Source: Insulibacter thermoxylanivorax
GTDB taxonomy: Bacteria > Bacillota > Bacilli > Paenibacillales > DA-C8
Reading direction: 5' to 3'
NCBI RefSeq assembly: GCF_015472005.1
Contig: NZ_BMAQ01000004.1
Location: 62,001 to 126,000, forward strand
DNA: 64,000 bases
Below the pieces are notes generated by a model, which was not told the DNA's origin, searched no databases, and saw nothing but the letters and a program-made list of their open reading frames with translations. A program made the position numbers and the translations under genes. Shown one piece after another: positions 53,284-61,079 of the stretch. The number at the start of each line of letters is the position of its first letter. Position 1 is the first letter of the stretch.

Positions 53284-54387
53284 ATGAAACCTAAATATCA
53301 GATCATCATAGATGATATTAAGAGCAAGATCCTCTCAGGGCAGTATAAGATCGGCGAGCAGATTCCTACGGAATCCGCGCTGCAGGAGATGTACAAGGTC
53401 AGCCGTCAGACGGTCCGCAAGGCGATCCTTGAATTAGCCAATGAAGGCTTCGTCAGAAGCGAACAAGGATCCGGCACTTATGTGAGCGGCCATTACCGGT
53501 CGCGGGCGAACGGTAAGTCTTCCAGCCGGACGATCGGCGTGATCACCACCTATATCTCCGACTACATCTTCCCGTCGATCATCCGCGGCATCGAAAGCCG
53601 GCTGAATGAAGACAACTATTCCTTGCTGCTAGCAAGTACAAACAATGATGTCGCCCAGGAGAAAAAGGCGCTGGAGATGATGCTGTCCTACGGGGTGGAA
53701 GGACTCATCGTGGAGCCCACTCGAAGCAATGTATTCAATCCCAACATCGCTTATTACTTGGCATTCCAGGAACAGGAGATCCCCTTCGTCATGATCAATG
53801 CCTATTATGAGGAACTGGATGTGCCGTTCTTCTGCCTGGATGATGTCAAGTCCAGCTATCTAGCCACCCGTGAACTGATCTCCAGGGGGCATAAGGAGAT
53901 TGGGATCATAGCCAAGATGGACGACCTGCAAGGGAAGTTCCGGATGAAAGGGTTTGTCCAAGCGCTCAGCGAAGCCAAGTTGACCTTCCGTCCAGAACAT
54001 GTACTGACCTTCGACACCTTAACGAAGTCTGAGCTGTCCCGCAGCTTGGAGAATTTCCTGTCGCTCCATCGACATGAATTCACCGCCCTCGTATGTTACA
54101 ACGATGAGGTGGGACTGGAAGTCGTCAACGTCTGCCGGAAACTCGGGATCGCCATTCCGGAAGAGTTGTCCATCGTCGGCCAGGACAATTCCTATATCGC
54201 CCAGAATGCGAACATCAAGCTCGCAACGCTCACCCATCCGCAGGAGCAGTTGGGACGGGACGCCGCCGACTGGATTATCAAACGTCTGCAAGGGAAGAAG
54301 GACCTCCCTATACACAACTATTATCAACCGGCATTCATCGAAGGAGAAACGATCAAAGCGATCCGCAGGATGGCAGATCAAACCTGA
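53284..54387 (+). CDS. araR: arabinose operon repressor AraR
   Basis: 367 residues from ATG 53284 (MKPKYQIIIDDIKSKIL). GntR-type winged HTH at residues 1-70 (GEQIPTESALQEMYKVSRQTVRKAIL, shown here as the region 27-52; GTYVSG closes it) joined to a LacI/GalR-type sugar-binding domain (IGVITTYISDYIFPSIIRGI onward). This GntR-LacI fusion is specific to AraR. L-arabinose releases it from the GTACGTAC boxes. Divergent from araBDA, as in other Bacillales. The upstream in-frame ATG 53266 has no ribosome site. Confidence 0.93.
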   Translation: MKPKYQIIIDDIKSKILSGQYKIGEQIPTESALQEMYKVSRQTVRKAILELANEGFVRSEQGSGTYVSGHYRSRANGKSSSRTIGVITTYISDYIFPSIIRGIESRLNEDNYSLLLASTNNDVAQEKKALEMMLSYGVEGLIVEPTRSNVFNPNIAYYLAFQEQEIPFVMINAYYEELDVPFFCLDDVKSSYLATRELISRGHKEIGIIAKMDDLQGKFRMKGFVQALSEAKLTFRPEHVLTFDTLTKSELSRSLENFLSLHRHEFTALVCYNDEVGLEVVNVCRKLGIAIPEELSIVGQDNSYIAQNANIKLATLTHPQEQLGRDAADWIIKRLQGKKDLPIHNYYQPAFIEGETIKAIRRMADQT

Positions 54388-54458
54388 CCATCCTGCAGGA
54401 ACATTTTGCGCGAAGTATGAGCTGATTTGCAATTACACACGACCCTCGATACATTTTA

Positions 54459-54485
54459 ATCGCACACGATTTAATCGAATGCGAT
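54459..54485. promoter_or_regulatory. 27-bp imperfect palindrome before a small gene
   Basis: ATCGCA, CA, CGATT, T, AATCG, AA, TGCGAT: two nested perfect arms around a central T, ending 22 bp before the small ORF start. Candidate operator or 5' hairpin. Confidence 0.5.
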
Positions 54486-54506
54486 ATAAAGGAGGGGGTG
54501 CAGGAC

Positions 54507-54650
54507 ATGATCGCCCTTTGCAACTTGTCTCAAGATGAAGTTGAGCAGCTGATGAATCAGTTGAGGATGCTTAAAGACAAGCTTGAGCAAGCCAGAAGAT
54601 TCTCCCAAGCCAGGCTGCAAGCCAAACTGCGCCTATCCGAGAACATATAA
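54507..54650 (+). CDS. 47-residue coiled-coil peptide, unrecognised
   Basis: ATG 54507 to TAA 54648-54650, with GGAGGGGG eight bases before. After MIALCNLS the chain is one charged amphipathic helix (QDEVEQLMNQLRMLKDKLEQ, then ARRFSQARLQAKLRLSENI) with leucines at heptad spacing, so a coiled coil is likely. Too short for most gene callers. A 27-bp palindrome lies immediately upstream and a hairpin downstream. Resembles small regulatory or anti-regulator peptides (for example aspartyl-phosphatase-like or Spo0E-like in size), but lacks the Spo0E SQELD motif. Function unknown. Confidence 0.65.
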   Translation: MIALCNLSQDEVEQLMNQLRMLKDKLEQARRFSQARLQAKLRLSENI

Positions 54651-54653
54651 AAG

Positions 54654-54690
54654 CCCGCAAACCGGCCTATCGTGCATGCCTGCTTGCGGG
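54654..54690. terminator. terminator between small gene and GT8 gene
   Basis: CCCGCAA (54654-54660) and TTGCGGG (54684-54690). Read on the minus strand, CTTTTATAT follows, so it chiefly ends the glycosyltransferase transcript; on the plus side it may also stop the small gene. Confidence 0.7.
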
Positions 54691-54716
54691 TGCTGACGGC
54701 GGACGGAACGGCTGAT

Positions 54717-55541
54717 CTATACCGCGTTCCTTAAAGCTTGCATCGCCATCTTCTCATAATGCTTATACAGCGCATGGAACCTTCCGCTGTAATCTTTCTT
54801 CCACGGTTTCTTCTTCCCGCAGAAATGAAGGAATACCGTATGATGAAGGATATAATCCATATCGCATTTGCCGTTCGTCTTGATCCGGTAGTAGTTGTAA
54901 TACCTGGCATCATAATTGTACAACTTCTCATCCACGCTCTTGATATACTTTGAGTACAAGGCATTCAGAATATCCTGATCCGGCATGATCAACCTGGTGC
55001 GGTTCGTCTCCACGAACCGATAGATCTCCTGTTCCTCGATTCGTTCCCTTTGGAGAGCGAGATTCATGAGAAGCACGCCGGAATTGTAGTAGTTGCGGAT
55101 CTCGTAAGGCATGAGGCGAATCCGGTTCAGCTCCTTCACCGAGATCTTGTCATGATAAGCTGCAGCATAGAGATAGCCTTCAAGATCCGTGTTATAGAAT
55201 TCCCTTACAGGATTAAGAACCAGCATATCGGGATCCAGATACAGGATCCGATCCAGCTCTTCGGGCAGGAGTTTGAAGGCCAGCAAGCGGTAATACATCT
55301 CCTTCGTGTAATGGAGCAGGACCGGTGCGTCTGCGAAAACATAATCCTCCACGTTCACCACTTCAAGCTGTCCTTCATGTCGATGGATGTATTCCTGCAA
55401 ACGACGGATCTCGTCCTCCGGGATCGACGAGTGCATGAGGTAGATCGTAAAGTATTCGCCGGGGTTGTTGTAAAACAGGGACTTCAGCATCACCAGCAGC
55501 GGTTTAAGATAATGGGCATTCAACGTTACCAGAATATTCAT
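54717..55541 (-). CDS. glycosyltransferase family 8 protein
   Basis: 274 residues, GT-A fold: MNILVTLNAHYLKPLLVMLKS at the start, the metal/nucleotide DxD in ILYLDPDMLVLNP near residue 97, YYNSGVLLMNL near residue 150, PDQDILNALY near 190 and HFCGKKKPWK near 240, all typical of GT8 galactosyl- or glucosyltransferases that use UDP-sugars. Acceptor unknown, possibly a wall or surface glycan. Monocistronic; AGAGGG precedes ATG. Confidence 0.9.
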   Translation of the reverse strand: MNILVTLNAHYLKPLLVMLKSLFYNNPGEYFTIYLMHSSIPEDEIRRLQEYIHRHEGQLEVVNVEDYVFADAPVLLHYTKEMYYRLLAFKLLPEELDRILYLDPDMLVLNPVREFYNTDLEGYLYAAAYHDKISVKELNRIRLMPYEIRNYYNSGVLLMNLALQRERIEEQEIYRFVETNRTRLIMPDQDILNALYSKYIKSVDEKLYNYDARYYNYYRIKTNGKCDMDYILHHTVFLHFCGKKKPWKKDYSGRFHALYKHYEKMAMQALRNAV

Positions 55542-55700
55542 ACCATCCCTCTTTCGAATCCTTCTTCACAGCGGACTCTACTACTTAGAATATAGTGCTA
55601 AGGAACGTAAAATGCAACAAACACGCGGGTCCTGCTACATGAATCCGTAGTACCAAGCACCACACAGCCAACGGCTTGGGCCGCAGTCATCAGCGCATCC

Positions 55701-55979
55701 TCATCGATATCGAACGCCTTGGATCCCCAGCTTCAGATACGCCCTTCCCGCCATAGAATAACCGCTGCGGTAAGCGACCACCCCAGCAGGATCCGTGGGC
55801 AGCAGATGAACGCCGAACCTTGGATCACTCGGCCAATGGTCAGCAGAATGCCTAGTTCCTCCTGCACCGCAGGGTACGATATTCACCATCGCTTGGGCAA
55901 ACAGCCAGAATGTGATCACACCGAACACGATCCCGATGATCATCTTGTTGGTACCTTTATATTCAGCAGCACTCCCCAT
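55701..55979 (-). pseudogene. decayed NorB-like MFS drug exporter
   Basis: GGAGG and ATG 55979 start a frame reading NKMIIGIVFGVITFWLFAQAMVNIVP, the first membrane span of NorB-type MFS exporters. Right after that the frame breaks: the +1 frame continues QEELGILLTIGRVIQG, which joins the end of span 1 to a much later part of the protein (RxIQG motif), and then GWSLTAAVILW before a stop. The gene has therefore suffered internal deletions and a frameshift and keeps about one fifth of its length. Confidence 0.7.
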
Positions 55980-56166
55980 CTCTGGGCCTCCATATCCGTA
56001 TTTTTGGTTCGAAAATCGCGTTTAGTATTCCTGAGTGAGTATCTTTTTTATGAATGAGCAAAAAATAAAGGACCTGCATCGTTTGATTACAAGGAGATCC
56101 TTCATCCCTTCTGAGATTGTCTTTCGCTGTTCACAAAAGACTTGATCTATTTAGAGTGTCAGGCCT

Positions 56167-57051
56167 TTACAGAGCAGCCGCCAAATTCTCCATCGGGATC
56201 GTCCTGTGTACCTCGATCGTCTCGATGAATTTCTCCATCGTTGTTGTCAGATAAGCATCGGCTCTCCGGATAAACACCGTTTTGATCTTGCTGTAACGTT
56301 CCGGCAGCGTGAAACCCTTGATCTTGCCGCTTTCCATGAGGTGGGCAACCGCCGACTTCGGAACGAAGGTCACCCCTAATCCCATGAGCACGCTTTGCAA
56401 GATCGTCTCCAATGTGCCGAATTCCAACACCTTCTGCGGTTCGATGTTCTGATCGCGGTACCACGTTTCCAGACGGGCGCGATATTTGCAGCCCTCGCTA
56501 AAACACAGGAAAGGCCTCTCCTTCGCTTCCTCAAGAGATTCCGTGTTTGCATCCGCAATCAGGATCAACTCTTCGCTGAATACTTCATGAGATTCCAGGT
56601 CGGGGTGAAAATCCGTCTCTGTCACAAAGGCGCCGTCTAACTTATGCTGCAGCACGTCTTGTTCCAGAGTTTTGGTGACACCGGTATACAGGGAAAGATC
56701 GACATTTTGATACTTCATCATAAAATTCGACAGGATCACCGGGAGATGGATGACCGTCTCCACAGCGCCGATATCCAGCTTCCCCGCCGGCTCCTCTCTA
56801 TTCTGTACCGCCTTCTTCATCTCATCAGCCAGCTGCAGCAATCGTTTGCTGTATGCGAGCAGCTTCTTCCCCTCTGGAGTTAAGATCATCCCCCGGCGGT
56901 GCCGATGAAACAGCGGTGTATTCAGCTCTTGTTCAAGTTTCTGAATGCGCATCGTAATATTGGACTGCACATAATTAAGCTCCTTAGCGACTTCCGAGAT
57001 CTTCCCCTTCTCTGCCACCATCTGAAAGATCTCCAAATCTTTAAACTCCAT
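56167..57051 (-). CDS. LysR-family transcriptional regulator
   Basis: 294 residues from ATG 57051 (MEFKDLEIFQMVAEKGKISE), preceded by GGGAGG. HTH ISEVAKELNYVQSNITMRIQ at residues 18-37; the substrate-binding domain starts near residue 90. NYVQSNITMRIQKLEQEL is typical of the CzcR/CysL-like branch. Divergent from an EamA exporter gene 135 bp away, which is its probable target. Confidence 0.9.
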   Translation of the reverse strand: MEFKDLEIFQMVAEKGKISEVAKELNYVQSNITMRIQKLEQELNTPLFHRHRRGMILTPEGKKLLAYSKRLLQLADEMKKAVQNREEPAGKLDIGAVETVIHLPVILSNFMMKYQNVDLSLYTGVTKTLEQDVLQHKLDGAFVTETDFHPDLESHEVFSEELILIADANTESLEEAKERPFLCFSEGCKYRARLETWYRDQNIEPQKVLEFGTLETILQSVLMGLGVTFVPKSAVAHLMESGKIKGFTLPERYSKIKTVFIRRADAYLTTTMEKFIETIEVHRTIPMENLAAAL

Positions 57052-57185
57052 AAGGCACCTCCCTATCAATTCGGCACCTCTATGATATCAGAAAAATTGA
57101 TGTTTATGATTATTTTTATTCATTTTACAAGATGGCAAAAATATCAGAAGATAAATAGTGATCTTTATCATGGAGGTGGACATTC

Positions 57186-58175
57186 GTGGGTAATCGCGTA
57201 TTATTCGGAGCATTTCTTTGTTTCATCGCTGCAGTATCTTGGGGAGCTATGTTTCCAGTCGCCCACGCAGCCTTTCGTTATATCGATCCCTTCTGCTTGA
57301 CGATTATTCGCTATGGCGCTGTGTCGCTGCTATTGGTTCCATTGCTTTGGTGGAAAGAAGGCCGACAGGCGTTCCGTTTGGAAGGCCGCGGACTGACACT
57401 GTGGTTTTACGGCACGATGGCTTTTACCGTGTATAATCTCCTCATCTTCTGGGGGGAAGATCTCTTAGGTGAGCCGGGGATCATGGTCGCCTCCATCATG
57501 GAGTCCCTGATGCCGATGATCTCCGTTGTCATCGGATGGTTCATCTTCAGGAAACGAGCACATGCCTTCACCATGATCTGTGTACTCATCTCCTTCGCAG
57601 GAGCGGTATCCGTTATTACCAAAGGCGATATCCAAGCCTTCCTCGGAGCAGCGGGACAGATCATTCCTTCGATCCTGATCTTGATCGCGGTGATCGGCTG
57701 GGTGATCTATACGAACGGGAGCGAGAAGTTCAGCGATTGGTCGGCTTTGCGTTATTCTACACTGACCTGCCTGATGGGCACGGCCACAGCGATCGTCATC
57801 ACCATCATCACGACGCTGATCGGTTATACGCCGGCCCCCACGATCGACGGGTTAATCGCTGCAAGTCCGCATCTCCTGTTTATGATTATCTTCCCGGGGA
57901 TCATCGCACTCCTGGGCTGGAACGTGGGCGTGAGCATCCTGTCGCCGCTTAACGGACTGTTGTTCATTAATTTCGTACCGGTCACCACGCTGGTAATCTC
58001 CATCTTCCAAGGGTATGAAGTGACGGCCTGCGATGTGATCGGCACCATCTTGATCATCCTGTCGCTGGTATCGAACTATCTTTACCTAAGTCGATCGGAT
58101 CGCAGCTTATCGGTGAAAACAACTTCGGAATCAACCGTCAAGCCGGTTCAAACTTTACGTGAACAAACCTTATAA
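57186..58175 (+). CDS. EamA/DMT-family exporter
   Basis: 329 residues, ten membrane spans arranged as two EamA repeats (FLCFIAAVSWGAMFPVAHAA; GQIIPSILILIAVIGWVIYT). Start GTG 57186 after GGAGGTG. Such proteins export amino acids or other small metabolites across the cytoplasmic membrane; the divergent LysR gene suggests induction by the substrate. Substrate unknown. Confidence 0.9.
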   Translation: MGNRVLFGAFLCFIAAVSWGAMFPVAHAAFRYIDPFCLTIIRYGAVSLLLVPLLWWKEGRQAFRLEGRGLTLWFYGTMAFTVYNLLIFWGEDLLGEPGIMVASIMESLMPMISVVIGWFIFRKRAHAFTMICVLISFAGAVSVITKGDIQAFLGAAGQIIPSILILIAVIGWVIYTNGSEKFSDWSALRYSTLTCLMGTATAIVITIITTLIGYTPAPTIDGLIAASPHLLFMIIFPGIIALLGWNVGVSILSPLNGLLFINFVPVTTLVISIFQGYEVTACDVIGTILIILSLVSNYLYLSRSDRSLSVKTTSESTVKPVQTLREQTL

Positions 58176-58181
58176 AAGGAT

Positions 58182-58216
58182 GGTTATGATGCCGGCTTTA
58201 TGCCGTCATGATTACC
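58182..58216 (+). terminator. hairpin after the EamA gene
   Basis: GGTTATGATGCCGGC and GCCGTCATGATTACC pair at 12 of 15 positions around loop TTTAT. No T-run, so termination is only possible. The rest of the gap to 58444 holds no recognised feature except short GATCCG-type direct repeats near 58375. Confidence 0.4.
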
Positions 58217-58444
58217 ATCATGGATAGGAACCTGAACTTACGCCTTTCTCATCCGATAGCACATCGATCGGGAGGGCGCTTTGAGCGTATATATGACCTG
58301 CTATCAGCGTGGATTCGCCGCTGGCAAGAGATCTAGTTAATGATATAGTTAATAATGGGGACCGCAGCTGTCCGCTGATCCACTGATCCGACCGTTGATC
58401 TGTCCGTCAATCATGCTAACAACTAATACAGACGAGGTGATCAT

Positions 58445-59470
58445 ATGAGAATCGGCATCTTGGCACCCATCGCTTGGCGCACTCCGCCTCGCAAATACGG
58501 ACCTTGGGAGCAAGTATGCGCCAACTTGGCTGACGGTCTGGCGGCGCGGGGACATGAGGTTTATCTGTTCGCTACCGGGGACTCATTGACCAAGGCGAAT
58601 CTCCTCTCCGTCTGTCCCGCTCCGCTGGGGGAGAATCCAGACCTGCCCTCCCGGCCGTGGGAGTTGATGCATATCGGATATGCTCTCAAGAAGGCAGACG
58701 AATTGGAATTAGATGTGCTGCACAATCATATGAATTACCTGCCGCTGCCCTTCGCGCGTCTCATCCGCACGCCGGTTGTAACGACCTTGCACGGTGCAGC
58801 TTTATTGGAAGCTGATTCGCGGATGACGTATCGGCATTACGCCGACCTTCCTTATATCTCGATCAGTTATGCCGAGCGGGAAGGCTGCCCCGAACTGAAT
58901 TATATCGCGAACGTCTATAACGGCATTCGGCTCGATCAATTCGATTATGTTGAAGATGAAGGACACCACTTGCTGTTCATCGGCCGTATCTGCGCAGATA
59001 AGGGGGCCGACCTGGCCGTTGAGTTTGCCCGTCGTACAGGCCTGCCGCTGGTGATCGCGGGAATCATATCGGACCAAGCGTTCTTCGATGAGAAGATTCG
59101 CCCGTGGATCGACGACAAACAGATCCGTTTCGTCGGCGAAGTCGGGCCGGAGGAACGCAACCGATTGATGGGAGAGGCCTTGGCGCTGCTGCATCTCATT
59201 CGCGCTCCTGAGCCCTTCGGTTTGGTGATGGCCGAGGCGATGGCATGCGGAACCCCGGTAATCGGCATCGGACGCGGCTCTGTGCCGGAAGTCGTCGAGC
59301 ACGGGGTCACCGGTTTCGTAGCCGCCGATCTGGATGAAGCGGCGACGTTCGCCGATCGCTTGCCGGACATCAACAGAAAGGCCTGCCGTGAGCGCGTCGA
59401 GCAGCACTTTACCCTGGAACGCATGGTGGAAGGATATGAACAGGCCTTTGCGAAGCTGATTGATGCTTAA
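58445..59470 (+). CDS. glycosyltransferase family 4 protein
   Basis: 341 residues, GT-B fold: MRIGILAPIAWRTPPRKYGP and GLAARGHEVYLFATGDS at the N-terminus; GRICADKGADLAVEFARRTG near residue 180; the donor motif PEPFGLVMAEAMACGTPVIG near residue 258 with E-x7-E, and GSVPEVVEHGVTGFV. Uses a nucleotide sugar; acceptor unknown. AGGTGAT precedes ATG. Monocistronic. Confidence 0.9.
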   Translation: MRIGILAPIAWRTPPRKYGPWEQVCANLADGLAARGHEVYLFATGDSLTKANLLSVCPAPLGENPDLPSRPWELMHIGYALKKADELELDVLHNHMNYLPLPFARLIRTPVVTTLHGAALLEADSRMTYRHYADLPYISISYAEREGCPELNYIANVYNGIRLDQFDYVEDEGHHLLFIGRICADKGADLAVEFARRTGLPLVIAGIISDQAFFDEKIRPWIDDKQIRFVGEVGPEERNRLMGEALALLHLIRAPEPFGLVMAEAMACGTPVIGIGRGSVPEVVEHGVTGFVAADLDEAATFADRLPDINRKACRERVEQHFTLERMVEGYEQAFAKLIDA

Positions 59471-59537
59471 GGCCGTGACAAGACATCCGAACCCTAGCCC
59501 CTTCACGGGGCTGACTCATAGAGAAAAATAAGTACGG

Positions 59538-59584
59538 AAGTAAACTGCCTCATTCTTACTAAGTGCAAAGGCAGTTTACTTTTT
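59538..59584 (+). terminator. terminator after the GT4 gene
   Basis: AAGTAAACTGCCT (59538-59550) and AGGCAGTTTACTT (59569-59581), a perfect 13-bp stem with TTTTT after it; the A-rich left flank allows use in both directions. Confidence 0.88.
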
Positions 59585-59711
59585 ATCTAGAATGTAAGGA
59601 TGATCGTGACAAATTAGATCAATAAGCCTACGAAAAGTTCATTCCTCTAGTACATCCTTTTATATCCACTGGCGCCATGTTTGCGACAATATAACTGTTT
59701 ATCTTGATCTC

Positions 59712-61061
59712 TCATCCATACGCTTGAATATCGTTTATAAGATCATCGATCAGTTGTTCTTGATAACCAACTTTACGTTGTTGCAGCATGCGTTCCTTCA
59801 CTGGGAGCAACTGAGGATCTTCAATGGATTGCAACTGTTTGTACCTGCTGTCAGTAAGACTCACATCCGACAGACATCTTTCATAATCTGCAATGTTGAA
59901 TCGCCACAACTTTAAATGATTGGGATAACGCCTCCGGAGTCTCTGAGCCATAAGAAGACCTTCGGGATCAAAATCACCTGAATAATAGAATTCATATCCC
60001 TCCTCAGCCAGCTTATCAAGCAGATGCCATGCCGCGATATGCAGCTGTCCTCCTGTACAGATCAGCGGCACGGAACGCCCCATTCTTTGAGCCCGATCGA
60101 GGAGGTCGGAGAAGACACCTGAATTTTCTACGATATAGACCTTACGAGAAACAGCCCCCTCTAATCTGTTAAGATCATCATACACAACGAAGCGATCCGC
60201 CAACACTAACTCCCTCAGAGGAATATGCAGGACCGCCCGATCACGAGCAGCTTGCTCCCACCAAGTCACACAGTTCTCCCCGCGAACGGCAACAATGCCG
60301 CTACAGGTGACAAAATTCAGAATATCATCCCGAAGGATTCGATATTCATACAGCAGTTCGGTTGCTTCTTCTGCATGAAGAGGTAGCTCCGGTTGATACT
60401 CAGCATCCTTCTCCTGCTTCAAAAACACGAGTGCTTGCATCAGCAGTTTCCCTTCTTCGCGCTCCCGATCGAAGGTATGCGGATCCCGCGTTACACGAGC
60501 CGCATAGATCGGCAAGCGCTCATAAGCATCCATCGGCAACTCAGCGATCGCCCGCAGCACGACATCCAGTGCCTGACGCAACCGCTCCGGATCTGATTCG
60601 AACCACCGCACCAGATGGCGCGTACCCGCACCGCGCTCAGCCAGATGGCGGATCCACCTGGCACCTGCTTCATTGCCATGTTTCAAACAGCCTGCATGAA
60701 GTTCGTCCATCATGTTATCCCAAGCGCTGTAGAATCGAGCTCGTTCTTCGCGTTTCGGGATCAGCGGTTTGTCCAGGACCTGTTGCAGCATAGCGAGTAC
60801 ATCGATTCCCTGAAACTTGCTGTCCTCAATCGCTTTGGAGAACTGTGCATAGGTTACCGTAACAGATTTTCTTCCCGTGAGATCTTTGCTTAGCAGAAGC
60901 CCGATGGCCTCCCGTTCCACATCCGTTAATCCATTGATCCTCACGCTGCCGCCCAACCTGCCCAGGCTGCGATACTTATCCGCTAAGCCCTGTAACAACC
61001 GCCGATAACCTCTATCTGCAAAAAACAAAACAGCTTCCCGCAGTCGTTCTTCCTGCCCCAT
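59712..61061 (-). CDS. jetD: Wadjet defence protein JetD (TIGR02679 type, Toprim-like nuclease subunit)
   Basis: 449 residues from ATG 61061, after GAGAGG and 18 bases after the jetC stop. N-terminal helical part (REAVLFFADRGYRRLLQGL, VRINGLTDVEREAIGLLLSK) and a C-terminal DUF2399/Toprim-like domain (YEFYYSGDFDPEGLLMAQRL near residue 365) whose acidic residues and DFD fit the metal-dependent DNA-cleaving site of JetD. In Wadjet systems JetABC, an SMC-like motor, extrudes plasmid DNA and JetD cuts it. The partner gene jetC overlaps the right edge; jetA and jetB would lie beyond it. Confidence 0.85.
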   Translation of the reverse strand: MGQEERLREAVLFFADRGYRRLLQGLADKYRSLGRLGGSVRINGLTDVEREAIGLLLSKDLTGRKSVTVTYAQFSKAIEDSKFQGIDVLAMLQQVLDKPLIPKREERARFYSAWDNMMDELHAGCLKHGNEAGARWIRHLAERGAGTRHLVRWFESDPERLRQALDVVLRAIAELPMDAYERLPIYAARVTRDPHTFDREREEGKLLMQALVFLKQEKDAEYQPELPLHAEEATELLYEYRILRDDILNFVTCSGIVAVRGENCVTWWEQAARDRAVLHIPLRELVLADRFVVYDDLNRLEGAVSRKVYIVENSGVFSDLLDRAQRMGRSVPLICTGGQLHIAAWHLLDKLAEEGYEFYYSGDFDPEGLLMAQRLRRRYPNHLKLWRFNIADYERCLSDVSLTDSRYKQLQSIEDPQLLPVKERMLQQRKVGYQEQLIDDLINDIQAYG

Positions 61062-61079
61062 ATGCACCTCTCTCCTGCA

